Positions 19,072-27,675 of a stretch of 64,000 nt of DNA are shown here, piece after piece. The first letter of the stretch is position 1; the number at the start of each line of letters is the position of its first letter. The notes under the pieces were generated by a model. It searched no databases, was not told where the DNA came from, and saw only the letters and a program-made list of their open reading frames with translations. The stretch covers positions 1-64,000 of the forward strand of contig NZ_JAFBBE010000010.1 in assembly GCF_016907015.1 (NCBI RefSeq). Direction: 5' to 3'. The stretch is from Oceanisphaera litoralis (GTDB lineage Bacteria; Pseudomonadota; Gammaproteobacteria; Enterobacterales; Aeromonadaceae). Position numbers and translations under genes: made by a program.

Positions 19072-21339
19072 ATGAAAAGACGGTTTTTACTCGCGCCAAT
19101 AGCCGTGACGGTCGCCATCCTGCTTGCCGGCTGCAAGGACGATGTCAAAACGACGGTAGTTGAAGTACTCCCCTCCTATGCCCAGCCCGACATCGCGGTC
19201 GGCTCTTCTGCCAACACGCTCACCGTTGACGGTTATACCTTCAAGGATCTGAACAAGAACAATGCACTCGATGCCTACGAAGACTGGCGGCTGACGACGG
19301 CAGAACGGATAGATGATCTGGTCGACCAGATGACGCTGGAAGAAAAAGCCGGCATGATGCTGATCGATACCATGAACGCCGCAGCCTATGGCGAGGTGAA
19401 CGGCATCCACCTTGATTATATCGAGCAGCAGAAGATGACCCGCTTTATCTTCCGCAACCCGGTGTTACCGGAGGATCAAATTACCGATCCCGAACCGGAG
19501 AATGCCACCATTGATGGTCGCGCCAGTGCCCCCATCACCCCCTACCAGGCCGCCCAGTACATGAATACCGTACAGGAGCTGGCCGAAGGCTCCCGCCTGG
19601 GGGTTCCCCTGCTGTTCAAATCCAATGCCCGTAACCATAACGACCCCAATGCCAAGCCGGGGATCAACGTGTCTGCCGGGGCCTTCTCCGAATGGCCGAA
19701 AGAGGCCGGTCTGGCCGCCACCCGCGATATGGCGCTGATCGGGGAATTTGCCGATATCATGCGCAAGGAGTGGAACGCCATCGGCCTGCGAGGCATGTAC
19801 GGCTATATGGCGGATCTGTCCACCGAGCCGCGCTGGTACCGGGTACATGAAACCTTTACCGAAGATGCGGATCTGGCCGCCGACATCATGACCACCCTGA
19901 TCGGCACCCTGCAGGGCAAGCAGGTGACCCGCAACAGTGTGGTGCTGACCATGAAACACTTCCCCGGCGGCGGCCCCCAGTTCCTGGGTCTGGATCCTCA
20001 CTACCTTGCCGGTCAGCATCAGAGCTATCCTGCCGGCATGTTCGACTATCACGTCAAGCCTTTTGCGGCCGCGATCGATGCCGGTGTCGCGTCCCTGATG
20101 CCCTACTACGGCATCGTCGGCGGCGGCGATTGGTCGCTGAACAGCCCGGACGGCAAAACCAATTTCGACGTCGGGGGCGGCAATGAGCTGGTCGATGTGG
20201 TGTCTGATCGGGTGAAAGATACCGTGCGGGTGGCGGATAATAGCTACAGCACCGATGTCGGTACCCCGGCCGGCAATGTCGGTATCGCCTTCTCCAAGGG
20301 GATCCTGTCCGATCTGCTGCGCAGAGATCTCGGTTTTGGCGGGGTGATCAACTCCGACACCGGCATCATCAACGATCCGAACACCGGGGAAAGCGATACC
20401 CAAACCGTGCAAAATAACCGCGCCTGGGGTTTGCAGGATAAAACCAAGGCCGAGCAGCTGGTGATTGCCATCGAGGCCGGCACCGATGTGTTCTCCGGTT
20501 TCCACGAGAATGCCGAGATCCTGGCACTGGTCGAACAGGGCCTGGTGCCCGAATCGCGCCTTGATGAGTCGGTCAAGCGGTTGCTGAAGGTGCAGTTTGA
20601 GCTGGGGCTGTTTGAAAACCCCTACGTGGACCCGGTTCGTGCCGAGGCCATAGTTGGTAATGAGTCCTTCCAGCAAAAAGCCCGGCTGGCACAGCGCAAG
20701 TCCATCGTGCTGCTGAAGAACGAAGATACCGCTCGGTCTCCCGTGCTACCACTGCCGGCTTCCACCGGTGGTGCCATTCAGATCTACACCATGGGTATGG
20801 ATGATGCGGTAGTGGCTGATTATGGCTATACCGCAGTGAACGGGGATTACGATCCGGCGCTTGAAGCCCGTCCCGATGCCACAGGCAGTGACTACGCGTT
20901 GATCCGGGTCCGGGTGACCAACAAGGATACCGGTAATCTGGTCTTCGGCGGCGCCAAGTTCGATGAAGTGGATGTCCTGGACTTCACCGGCATGGCGGCG
21001 GCACAGACCTGGGACATCAGCCCGTCGCTGGCCGATATCCAGGCGGTGATGAGTGAAGTGGGGGCCGACAACACTGTGCTGTCCGTCTACTTCCGCCAGC
21101 CCTTCGTACTGGATGAGGCCAGCGGCATGAAAGACGCAGGCTCCATTCTGGCCAGCTTCGGGGTCAAGGACGATGCGCTGATGGACGTCATCACCGGTGC
21201 CTTCAACCCGAGCGGCACGCTGCCGTTCGCCCTGGCCAACAGTGCCCAGGCCATTGTCGACCAGGCATCCGATGCCCCCGGCTATGACCAGGCAGATACC
21301 CTGTATCCCTTCGGTCACGGCCTGAGCTTCGCTCAATGA
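19072..21339 (+). CDS. Glycoside hydrolase family 3 lipoprotein (exo-beta-glycosidase)
   Basis: This is probably a membrane-anchored enzyme removing sugars from the non-reducing end of oligosaccharides. The start MKRRFLLAP (GGAG upstream) gives 755 residues with lipobox LAGC (C21). An EF-hand-like loop DLNKNNALDAYED begins near residue 59. The GH3 barrel shows TMKHFPGGG (K295, H296), and the likely nucleophile is D429 in GVINSDTG. The C-terminal alpha/beta domain begins around QRKSIVLLKNED. Operator-like palindromes upstream link it to the uronate genes, so it may release glucuronate-containing sugars. The linkage and substrate are inferred; beta-glucosidase is the default alternative. Confidence 0.88.
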   Translation: MKRRFLLAPIAVTVAILLAGCKDDVKTTVVEVLPSYAQPDIAVGSSANTLTVDGYTFKDLNKNNALDAYEDWRLTTAERIDDLVDQMTLEEKAGMMLIDTMNAAAYGEVNGIHLDYIEQQKMTRFIFRNPVLPEDQITDPEPENATIDGRASAPITPYQAAQYMNTVQELAEGSRLGVPLLFKSNARNHNDPNAKPGINVSAGAFSEWPKEAGLAATRDMALIGEFADIMRKEWNAIGLRGMYGYMADLSTEPRWYRVHETFTEDADLAADIMTTLIGTLQGKQVTRNSVVLTMKHFPGGGPQFLGLDPHYLAGQHQSYPAGMFDYHVKPFAAAIDAGVASLMPYYGIVGGGDWSLNSPDGKTNFDVGGGNELVDVVSDRVKDTVRVADNSYSTDVGTPAGNVGIAFSKGILSDLLRRDLGFGGVINSDTGIINDPNTGESDTQTVQNNRAWGLQDKTKAEQLVIAIEAGTDVFSGFHENAEILALVEQGLVPESRLDESVKRLLKVQFELGLFENPYVDPVRAEAIVGNESFQQKARLAQRKSIVLLKNEDTARSPVLPLPASTGGAIQIYTMGMDDAVVADYGYTAVNGDYDPALEARPDATGSDYALIRVRVTNKDTGNLVFGGAKFDEVDVLDFTGMAAAQTWDISPSLADIQAVMSEVGADNTVLSVYFRQPFVLDEASGMKDAGSILASFGVKDDALMDVITGAFNPSGTLPFALANSAQAIVDQASDAPGYDQADTLYPFGHGLSFAQ

Positions 21340-21365
21340 AACCCGGCTTCAGGGATAATGCCGAC

Positions 21366-21396
21366 GACATCGGTGCCATCAGATGGCACCGATGTC
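21366..21396 (+). terminator. Strong hairpin after the GH3 gene
   Basis: GACATCGGTGCCAT and ATGGCACCGATGTC form a perfect 14-bp stem with a 3-nt loop, about 27 bp after the stop. A T-run is lacking, so it may act as a transcript end or stabiliser rather than a classic terminator. The rest of the gap to the AEC gene holds a G10 tract and no gene. Confidence 0.5.
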
Positions 21397-21492
21397 CTGC
21401 TATCGGACAAACCGCAAACCTATGGCTGCGGCTGCGTAAATCAGACAGAGTCTGCTCCAGCGCCAGTCCCTGATGCAACCGACGGCAAGTAA

Positions 21493-21502
21493 GGGGGGGG
21501 GG
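21493..21502 (+). repeat. Homopolymer tract G10
   Basis: A run of ten G lies about 230 bp upstream of the AEC carrier gene. Such tracts can change length by slippage. No gene or recognised promoter overlaps it. Confidence 0.7.
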
Positions 21503-21731
21503 ATTGTTACATGATAAGGATAAATAAGTCCTGTCGAACATGTTAGATTCCCGGGTTCGGTGCCGATTACAGTAGAGCACCCCGATTGATATTCGTATCA
21601 CCATTAAATGCCATGTTCCTGGTGTTTAATCCGTTTGCCGACCCGCTTCCGTTTCGCCATTGTCGAGCAGGGGGCGGCCGGCAAGCCGATGTTTTTTAAC
21701 CGAAGCGCTTTCAACCATAAGGAAGGAATGG

Positions 21732-22670
21732 ATGCCGTTTATCCTGTCAGTCATTGTTCCCATATTTATTCTCATCGCCCTGGGGTACGGCGCGGTAAGG
21801 TGGCAGCTGATAACGGCCCAGGCCGCTCAGGGGCTGGGGCAGTTCGTGCTGTATTTCGCCATGCCCGCCCTGCTGTTCCAGAACCTGAGTCAGATGGAGT
21901 TCAAACAGGTTCTGGAGCCGCTGTATTTGCTCGCCTATAGCGGCGGCTCCCTGCTGACGCTGATCGCGGCCCTGCTGCTGCTTCGGGGTTTCCGGCATAA
22001 AAACGGCTCGCTGGCGGCCATCCAGGTCATGGGCATGACGGTACCCAACAGTGCCTTTTTCGGCTTCCCTATCCTGCTGCAGGTGCTGGAGTCGTCGGCG
22101 GCCAAGGCCTTTGCCATGGCGGTGATGGTGGAAAACCTGATCGTGATTCCGCTTGGGCTGCTGCTGCTGGAATACAGCGCGCCCAAAAACGGCCGCCATC
22201 AGGCCGGTTCACTCTGGTGGCTGCTGCTGAGCCGCCTGCTGCGCAATCCCCTGTTACTGGCCATTATTGCCGGCCTGGGCGTCTCGTTACTGGACCTCCG
22301 GCTGCCGGATACCCTCGGCACCCCTCTGCGGCTGCTGGGCCAGGCATCGGTTGCCGTGGCATTATTTGCGATTGGCGCCTCTCTGGTCGGTAACAAGATC
22401 CAGAGCGAGCTTCCCGACATGGGGATAGTGGTGGCGGGAAAACTGATACTTCATCCCTTGCTGGTGGGGCTGATGATCTGGCTGCTGCCGCCCTTCGACG
22501 CCGGCTTGAGCCAGGCCCTGATCCTGATTGCCGCCATGCCGATGATGAGCATGTATCCGATTATCGGCGCCCAGTACGGCCATGGCCGCTTCAGCGCCGG
22601 CACCCTGCTGCTGACGACCATGACCGCCTTTATCACCCTGTCCCTTGTCCTCTGGCTGGTGCGGATATAA
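21732..22670 (+). CDS. AEC family transporter (auxin efflux carrier-like)
   Basis: This is an inner-membrane permease of the AEC family, whose bacterial members move organic acids such as malate. The start MPFILSVIVPIFIL with AAGGAAGGA upstream gives 312 residues with about ten membrane helices. The family motif NSAFFGFPIL and the C-terminal segment with ASLVGNKIQ and ALILIAAMPMMSMYPII are present. It could be linked to uronate metabolism by position only. The substrate is unknown. Confidence 0.88.
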   Translation: MPFILSVIVPIFILIALGYGAVRWQLITAQAAQGLGQFVLYFAMPALLFQNLSQMEFKQVLEPLYLLAYSGGSLLTLIAALLLLRGFRHKNGSLAAIQVMGMTVPNSAFFGFPILLQVLESSAAKAFAMAVMVENLIVIPLGLLLLEYSAPKNGRHQAGSLWWLLLSRLLRNPLLLAIIAGLGVSLLDLRLPDTLGTPLRLLGQASVAVALFAIGASLVGNKIQSELPDMGIVVAGKLILHPLLVGLMIWLLPPFDAGLSQALILIAAMPMMSMYPIIGAQYGHGRFSAGTLLLTTMTAFITLSLVLWLVRI

Positions 22671-22692
22671 AAAAAGGGCGCCGCGGCGCCCT
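22671..22692 (-). terminator. Terminator of slyD
   Basis: AGGGCGCCGCGGCGCCCT is a perfect palindrome. On the minus strand it is followed by seven T. It separates the convergent AEC and slyD genes. Confidence 0.85.
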
Positions 22693-22712
22693 GTTCGATT
22701 GTTCCTGATAAC

Positions 22713-23240
22713 TCAGTGCTTGTGACCGCAGCAACCGCCTGAATGGTCATGCTCGTGGTCGTGTTCGTCGTGGCCGTGTTCGCCATGCACGTGGCCGTGC
22801 GCCAGCTCTTCTTCGGTCGCTTCACGCACTTCGCGTACCACGCCCTTGAAGGTCAGGGTCATGCCGGCCAGCGGATGGTTGCCATCCACCTTGACGTATT
22901 CTTCCGCTACTTCGACGATGGTCACCGGGCGGTGGCCGTCATCGGTCTCGGCCACGAAGGTGTCGCCTTCGGCCACTTCCATGCCGTCGAACAGCTCGCC
23001 GGGAACCGACTGCACCAGGGCATCGTCACGCTCGCCGTACGCCTGCTCGGGATTCAGGGTCACGTCGAAGTCTTCGCCGACCACCTTGTCGTTCAGTACC
23101 GCTTCCAGACCAGCCACCAGATAGCCGGTACCGTGCAGGTATTCCAGCGGCTGCTTGCCTTCGGTAGAGTCGAGGATGTCACCGTTGATGTTGGTGACGG
23201 TAAAGTCCAGCGTAACCACGCTGTTTTCGGATACTTTCAT
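22713..23240 (-). CDS. slyD: FKBP-type peptidyl-prolyl isomerase SlyD
   Basis: This cytosolic proline isomerase and metallochaperone is involved in hydrogenase nickel insertion in E. coli. The start MKVSENSVVTLDFTV gives 175 residues. The FKBP part contains PLEYLHGTGYLVAGLE, the insert-in-flap domain follows with AYGERDD, and the tail is rich in His and Cys (HGEHGHDEHDHEHDH, GGCCGHKH). Next to it is yheV, as in E. coli. Confidence 0.97.
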   Translation of the reverse strand: MKVSENSVVTLDFTVTNINGDILDSTEGKQPLEYLHGTGYLVAGLEAVLNDKVVGEDFDVTLNPEQAYGERDDALVQSVPGELFDGMEVAEGDTFVAETDDGHRPVTIVEVAEEYVKVDGNHPLAGMTLTFKGVVREVREATEEELAHGHVHGEHGHDEHDHEHDHSGGCCGHKH

Positions 23241-23379
23241 GGGAATAACCCTGCTGATGAATTTTGTCATAGCATACAGGATGGCAGGTCGGGATGAAAT
23301 GCGACTGCCACACCAGTGCCACTCATTATGACCGCCGTGGGTCCTAGCTGTTGCCGCTTAAGTTTATGCCGGCTTGAGC

Positions 23380-23580
23380 TTACTCCGGCTTGAAGACGCC
23401 GATCACCTCGCCACCACCGGCTTGCTTGACCTGATCGTCGGTCTGACTTTGGGTGTGGCCGCAGCCAACACATTCGACTTTCTCGACACCGTGCTCCATA
23501 TACAGCATCATGGTATCAATGGCGTTACAGCGGGGGCAGACGGCCCCGGCAATAAAGCGCTTCTTACGACGGGTTTCCAT
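23380..23580 (-). CDS. yheV: YheV family putative zinc-ribbon protein
   Basis: This small protein of 66 residues has four cysteines in two CxxC pairs (C15, C18, C37, C40), forming a probable zinc ribbon. The sequence CPRCNAIDTMMLYMEHGVE fits YheV. Its function is unknown. In E. coli it is encoded next to slyD, as here. Confidence 0.92.
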   Translation of the reverse strand: METRRKKRFIAGAVCPRCNAIDTMMLYMEHGVEKVECVGCGHTQSQTDDQVKQAGGGEVIGVFKPE

Positions 23581-23642
23581 GGTTTTACATCCTGAACGAC
23601 AAACCTGACCCCGAATTCTCCGCCAAAAACGAACCGACTACA

Positions 23643-24332
23643 ATGACCACAACCGCCCATTACAGCATTCATCATCAGCTTCTTGAGCTGCCTCACCTGG
23701 TGCCAGGCAAACGCCAGCGTCACATCAAGGGTGTGCTGCTGCTGATGCACCAGGGCGCCGGGCTGCTGCAGCTGGGTCGCCATTATTATCCGCTGGTCGA
23801 GGGCGAGGCCGCCTTTCTGCCCGCCGATACCCTGTTTGCCTGGCATGGCTTTGCCCACAGCCGACTGAGCCGGGTCGAGCTGTCGGCCCGACTCGAGCAG
23901 CCCGCCCGTGTCGGCCGGCTGATGCCCTCCCCCTTGCTGGTCGCCATTGCCGGTCGCCTGGCCGACTGGCCGGGTGAGCAGGACTGGCAAGGTGCCCATG
24001 GCCGCCTGTGTCGGATACTGCACGACGAGCTGCAGCTACAGACCCTGCTGCCGGTCGCCTCGCAGCCGCCGCTGCAGCAGTGGGTAACCGCCAATCCCGC
24101 CGCCTTTAGCCTGGACTCGGGCCAGCAGGCCGAGTTTCGCCGTCGCTTCGGCTGCGACGCAGACAGCTTTCGCCGCCAGTGTGCCCTCTTACTGGTGCTG
24201 CGCGATCTGGCCAAAAGCCCGAATCTCGAGCAGTTGGTGCAGGAGCATGGCTTTACCTCGGTGCCGCAATTTGAACAGGATTGTCGCCACTGGTTGGCAA
24301 GCCCCTGTCATCGGAGCGGTAAAACCGGGTAA
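23643..24332 (+). CDS. AraC-like protein with weak C-terminal helix-turn-helix
   Basis: The 229-residue product has an N-terminal cupin-like half (MHQGAGLLQLGRHYYPLVEGEAAFLPADTLF would be the arm and barrel region, shown here only in part by its GEAAFLPADT motif) and a C-terminal part resembling AraC helices: EFRRRFGCDADSFRRQC, then VLRDLAKSPNLEQLVQEHGF. The second helix-turn-helix is poorly conserved, so DNA binding is uncertain. It lies upstream of yheS and is divergent from yheV. It is not assigned to a known pathway. Confidence 0.6.
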   Translation: MTTTAHYSIHHQLLELPHLVPGKRQRHIKGVLLLMHQGAGLLQLGRHYYPLVEGEAAFLPADTLFAWHGFAHSRLSRVELSARLEQPARVGRLMPSPLLVAIAGRLADWPGEQDWQGAHGRLCRILHDELQLQTLLPVASQPPLQQWVTANPAAFSLDSGQQAEFRRRFGCDADSFRRQCALLLVLRDLAKSPNLEQLVQEHGFTSVPQFEQDCRHWLASPCHRSGKTG

Positions 24333-24362
24333 AATGGCGTTTTTGTCACAAGTCAGGATCCC

Positions 24363-26261
24363 ATGATCACCCTTAACCAGATTGAACTCCTCCGGGGCGG
24401 CCGCCCCCTGCTAAAAGATGCCAACGCCGTCATTCACGGCGGCCAGAAGGTAGGTCTGGTGGGGAAAAACGGCTGTGGCAAATCCACCCTGTTCGCCCTG
24501 TTCAAGGGCGAGCTCGGCATCGACAGCGGCCAGTTCCATCTGCCCACCGACTGGCAGCTGGCCAGCGTGGCCCAGGAAACGCCGGCACTGAGCTGCTCGG
24601 CACTGGATTACGTGATTGACGGCGACCGGGAATACCGCCGCCTGTGCAAAGAGCTGGAGCGGGCCGAAGACCGCCACGACGGCATTGCCATCGCCGAACT
24701 GCACGGTCGGCTCGATATTCACGGCGGCTATCATGTCCATGCCCGCGCCGCCGAATTGCTGCACGGTCTGGGCTTTTCCAACGAGGCCCAGGGCCGCCCG
24801 GTCAGCGCCTTTTCCGGTGGTTGGCGCATGCGTCTCAACCTGGCCCAGGCACTGATCTGTCGTTCCGACCTGCTGCTGCTCGATGAGCCCACCAACCACC
24901 TGGATCTGGATGCGGTGATCTGGCTGGAACGCTGGCTGAACAGCTATGAAGGCACCCTGATCCTGATCTCCCACGACCGGGATTTTCTCGATGCCGTGGT
25001 CAATCGCATCATCCACATCGAAAACAACCAGCTCAACGAATACACCGGCAATTATTCCGACTTCGAGCGCATGCGGGCCGAACAGCTAGCCCTGCAGCAG
25101 TCGATGTTCGAGAAGCAGCAGCGCGCCCTCAGCCACATGCAGGACTACGTGGATCGCTTTCGCTACAAGGCCAGCAAGGCCAAGCAGGCCCAGAGCCGGC
25201 TCAAGGCCATGGAGCGAATGGAAAAAATTCTGCCGGCGCATGTCGACTCGCCGTTCAGCTTCAGCTTTCGCCCACCCGCCAGCCTGCCGATTCCCCTGAT
25301 TGCGATGGAAAAACTGTCTGCCGGCTACGGCGGCAAGGCCATACTGTCCGACATCAAGCTCAATCTGGTGCCCGGCTCCCGCATCGGCCTGCTGGGCCGC
25401 AACGGCGCCGGCAAGTCCACCTTTATCAAGCTGCTGTCCGGCGAGCTGGCGCCGATGTCGGGCAAGCTGGAGGCCAGCAACGGCATCTCCCTCGGTTATT
25501 TTGCCCAGCACCAGCTGGAAAGCCTGCACCTGGAAGAGTCGCCGCTCACTCACCTGGCCCGGCTCGATCCCAGGGCCACCGAGCAGAGCCTGCGCGATTA
25601 TCTGGGCGGCTTCGACTTCCGAGGCGATCAGGTCAAGGATCCGGTCGGCCCCTTCTCCGGCGGTGAAAAGGCCCGGCTGGTACTGGCGCTGATCGTCTAC
25701 CAGCGCCCCAACCTGTTGTTGCTGGATGAACCCACCAACCACCTGGATCTGGACATGCGCGAGGCGCTGACCCTGGCGCTGCAGGTGTTCGAGGGCGCCA
25801 TGGTGATCGTCTCGCACGACCGGCACCTGCTGCGCGCCACCACCGACGAGTTCTATCTGGTGGACAGTGGCCGGGTGCAGCCGTTCGACGGCGATATCGA
25901 AGATTATCACCAGTGGCTGGTGGCCCAGGACAAGGCCGCCCAGCCCGAATCGGTCGGCACCGCCGGCGACAATTCGGCCCAGAATCGCAAGGCGGAAAAA
26001 CGCCGACAGGCCGAACTGCGCCAGCAGACCCAGCCGCTGCGCAAGGCCATCACCAGGCTCGAACAGCAAATGGAACAGTGCCAGCAACAACTGGCCGATA
26101 TCGAGCAGCGCCTGGCCGATCCGGATATTTACGCCGCCGAGCAAAAAGCCGACTTGCAGCAACTGCTGAAATCGCAGATACCGCTGCAGCAGAAACTGGC
26201 CGAGGCGGAAGCCGAGTGGCTGGAACTGCAGGAGCAACTGGAAGAGCTGGAGCAGGCATGA
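24363..26261 (+). CDS. yheS: ABC-F family ATPase YheS
   Basis: This is a soluble tandem ABC ATPase of the ABC-F type, proteins that act on ribosomes to help difficult translation. The 632 residues contain two Walker A motifs (GKNGCGKST and GRNGAGKST), two signature motifs (FSGGWRMRLN and FSGGEKARL), two LLLDEPTNHLDLD motifs and an inter-domain linker with KQAQSRLKAMERM. The C-terminal part is a long Gln/Glu-rich coiled coil. E. coli YheS has 637 residues. The stop overlaps the next start (ATGA). Confidence 0.95.
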   Translation: MITLNQIELLRGGRPLLKDANAVIHGGQKVGLVGKNGCGKSTLFALFKGELGIDSGQFHLPTDWQLASVAQETPALSCSALDYVIDGDREYRRLCKELERAEDRHDGIAIAELHGRLDIHGGYHVHARAAELLHGLGFSNEAQGRPVSAFSGGWRMRLNLAQALICRSDLLLLDEPTNHLDLDAVIWLERWLNSYEGTLILISHDRDFLDAVVNRIIHIENNQLNEYTGNYSDFERMRAEQLALQQSMFEKQQRALSHMQDYVDRFRYKASKAKQAQSRLKAMERMEKILPAHVDSPFSFSFRPPASLPIPLIAMEKLSAGYGGKAILSDIKLNLVPGSRIGLLGRNGAGKSTFIKLLSGELAPMSGKLEASNGISLGYFAQHQLESLHLEESPLTHLARLDPRATEQSLRDYLGGFDFRGDQVKDPVGPFSGGEKARLVLALIVYQRPNLLLLDEPTNHLDLDMREALTLALQVFEGAMVIVSHDRHLLRATTDEFYLVDSGRVQPFDGDIEDYHQWLVAQDKAAQPESVGTAGDNSAQNRKAEKRRQAELRQQTQPLRKAITRLEQQMEQCQQQLADIEQRLADPDIYAAEQKADLQQLLKSQIPLQQKLAEAEAEWLELQEQLEELEQA

Positions 26262-26689
26262 TGCTGCCCGGCGCCGATCAGTTCTGGCAGTTCAGCGAGC
26301 AGCATTACAGCCGCCCCGGTGTGGCCCGGGCCTGCCTGCAACTGCAGGACGAACACGGCGCCAACGTCAATCTGCTGCTGTTGCTGCTGATGCTGGAAGC
26401 ACGCGGGCTCGTTGCCGATCCCGCGCATTTTCTGCCGCTGTTGCAGCAACGTCAGGGACTCTTTAGTCAGTGGCGCGGGCTGCGCCGCCGACTTAAATCC
26501 CGACTCGACAACGAAGAGTATGTGCAGCTGCTGCAGCACGAGCTGGAGCTGGAGCGCTGGCAACAGCAGGAGCTGTTGCAGGTGCTGGAACAGCATCTGC
26601 CCCGGCCCGGCAGCGGCTGCCTGCTCACCTATCTCACCCTGCTGCAGGTGGCCGATGCGCCGCTGTGGCAGCTTAAACTCGCCGGTTAA
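26258..26689 (+). CDS. TIGR02444/DUF2390 family protein
   Basis: This 143-residue protein of unknown function is translationally coupled to yheS by an ATGATG/TGA overlap. It starts MMLPGADQFWQFSEQHY and contains the leucine-rich LLLLLLMLEARGL, typical of the DUF2390 (TIGR02444) family, which is usually encoded directly after yheS. It is helical and very rich in Leu and Gln. The frame is open far upstream, but only this start is credible. Confidence 0.85.
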   Translation: MMLPGADQFWQFSEQHYSRPGVARACLQLQDEHGANVNLLLLLLMLEARGLVADPAHFLPLLQQRQGLFSQWRGLRRRLKSRLDNEEYVQLLQHELELERWQQQELLQVLEQHLPRPGSGCLLTYLTLLQVADAPLWQLKLAG

Positions 26690-26703
26690 TACGGACACCT
26701 TTC

Positions 26704-27552
26704 ATGCTTAGCTATCGTCATGCCTTTCATGCCGGCAATCACGCCGATGTACTCAAACACGCGGTGCAGGCCTTTATCCTCGAGGCGCTGTGCGTCAAGG
26801 ACAAGGGTTACAGCTACATCGACACCCACTCGGGCGCCGGCGGCTATGCGCTGGATCACGAATGGACCCAGAAAAAGGCGGAATACCTGGGTGGCATAGC
26901 GCCCCTGTGGCAGCAGCGCCGCCAGTGGCCGCAACTGGCCGGTTACTTTGCCGCCATCGAGGCCATGAACCCGGGTGATGCGCTCGACTTCTATCCCGGC
27001 TCGCCCAAGGTGGCAGAGCACTTTCAGCGGCCGCAAGACAGCCTGACGCTGATGGAGCTGCATCATAACGAAGTGGATCTGTTGCGCCAGAATATGGGCC
27101 CCAAGGCGGCCATTCACCACCGCAACGGCTTCGAAGGCCTGCCGGCGCTGCTGCCGCCCACGCCCAAGCGTGGCCTGGTGCTGATTGACCCGCCCTACGA
27201 GCTGAAAGAAGATTATCACACCGTGGCCACCACCCTGGCCAAGGCCTATAAACGCTGGCCCATCGGCATCTATGCCATCTGGTATCCGCTACTGGCCAAA
27301 AACGTGGACCGCAGTGGCGCCCTCAAGGAGGCGCTGGCCAACTGCGGCTTCGAGCAGGTGCTGTGCGCCGAGCTCAGCGTCAGTGCCCAGGCCGACGACT
27401 TCGGCATGTACGGCTCCGGTATGATGGTACTCAACCCGCCCTGGAAGCTGGATGAACAGCTGGCCGAGCTGCTGCCACGGCTGAAAGACACCCTGGCCCA
27501 GGACAAGGCCGCCGACTGGAATCTGCAGTGGTTGAAGAAAACGGATAGATAA
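26704..27552 (+). CDS. rlmJ: 23S rRNA (adenine-2030-N6)-methyltransferase
   Basis: The enzyme methylates A2030 of 23S rRNA with S-adenosylmethionine. The 282 residues begin MLSYRHAFHAGNHADVLKH, the conserved RlmJ N-terminus, and contain SGAGGYAL and the catalytic DPPYE motif in LVLIDPPYELKED. It is the last gene of the plus-strand run after yheS and ends before a strong terminator. Confidence 0.97.
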   Translation: MLSYRHAFHAGNHADVLKHAVQAFILEALCVKDKGYSYIDTHSGAGGYALDHEWTQKKAEYLGGIAPLWQQRRQWPQLAGYFAAIEAMNPGDALDFYPGSPKVAEHFQRPQDSLTLMELHHNEVDLLRQNMGPKAAIHHRNGFEGLPALLPPTPKRGLVLIDPPYELKEDYHTVATTLAKAYKRWPIGIYAIWYPLLAKNVDRSGALKEALANCGFEQVLCAELSVSAQADDFGMYGSGMMVLNPPWKLDEQLAELLPRLKDTLAQDKAADWNLQWLKKTDR

Positions 27553-27601
27553 CGGTCAGCTTAGATGTCTTGAGTCTGTACAGCTGAATTTCAGCGGCCA
27601 C

Positions 27602-27647
27602 AAAAAAGCCGGTCAGGTCGTCAACATGACAACCTTACCGGCTTTTT
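27602..27647. terminator. Bidirectional terminator between rlmJ and the acyltransferase gene
   Basis: AAAAAAGCCGGT and ACCGGCTTTTT flank an imperfect inner stem (AGGTCGTCA with TGACAACCT). Both strands end in T-runs. Confidence 0.88.
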
Positions 27648-27675
27648 CAATTCCGCAGTTTAGCAATACAAGGGA

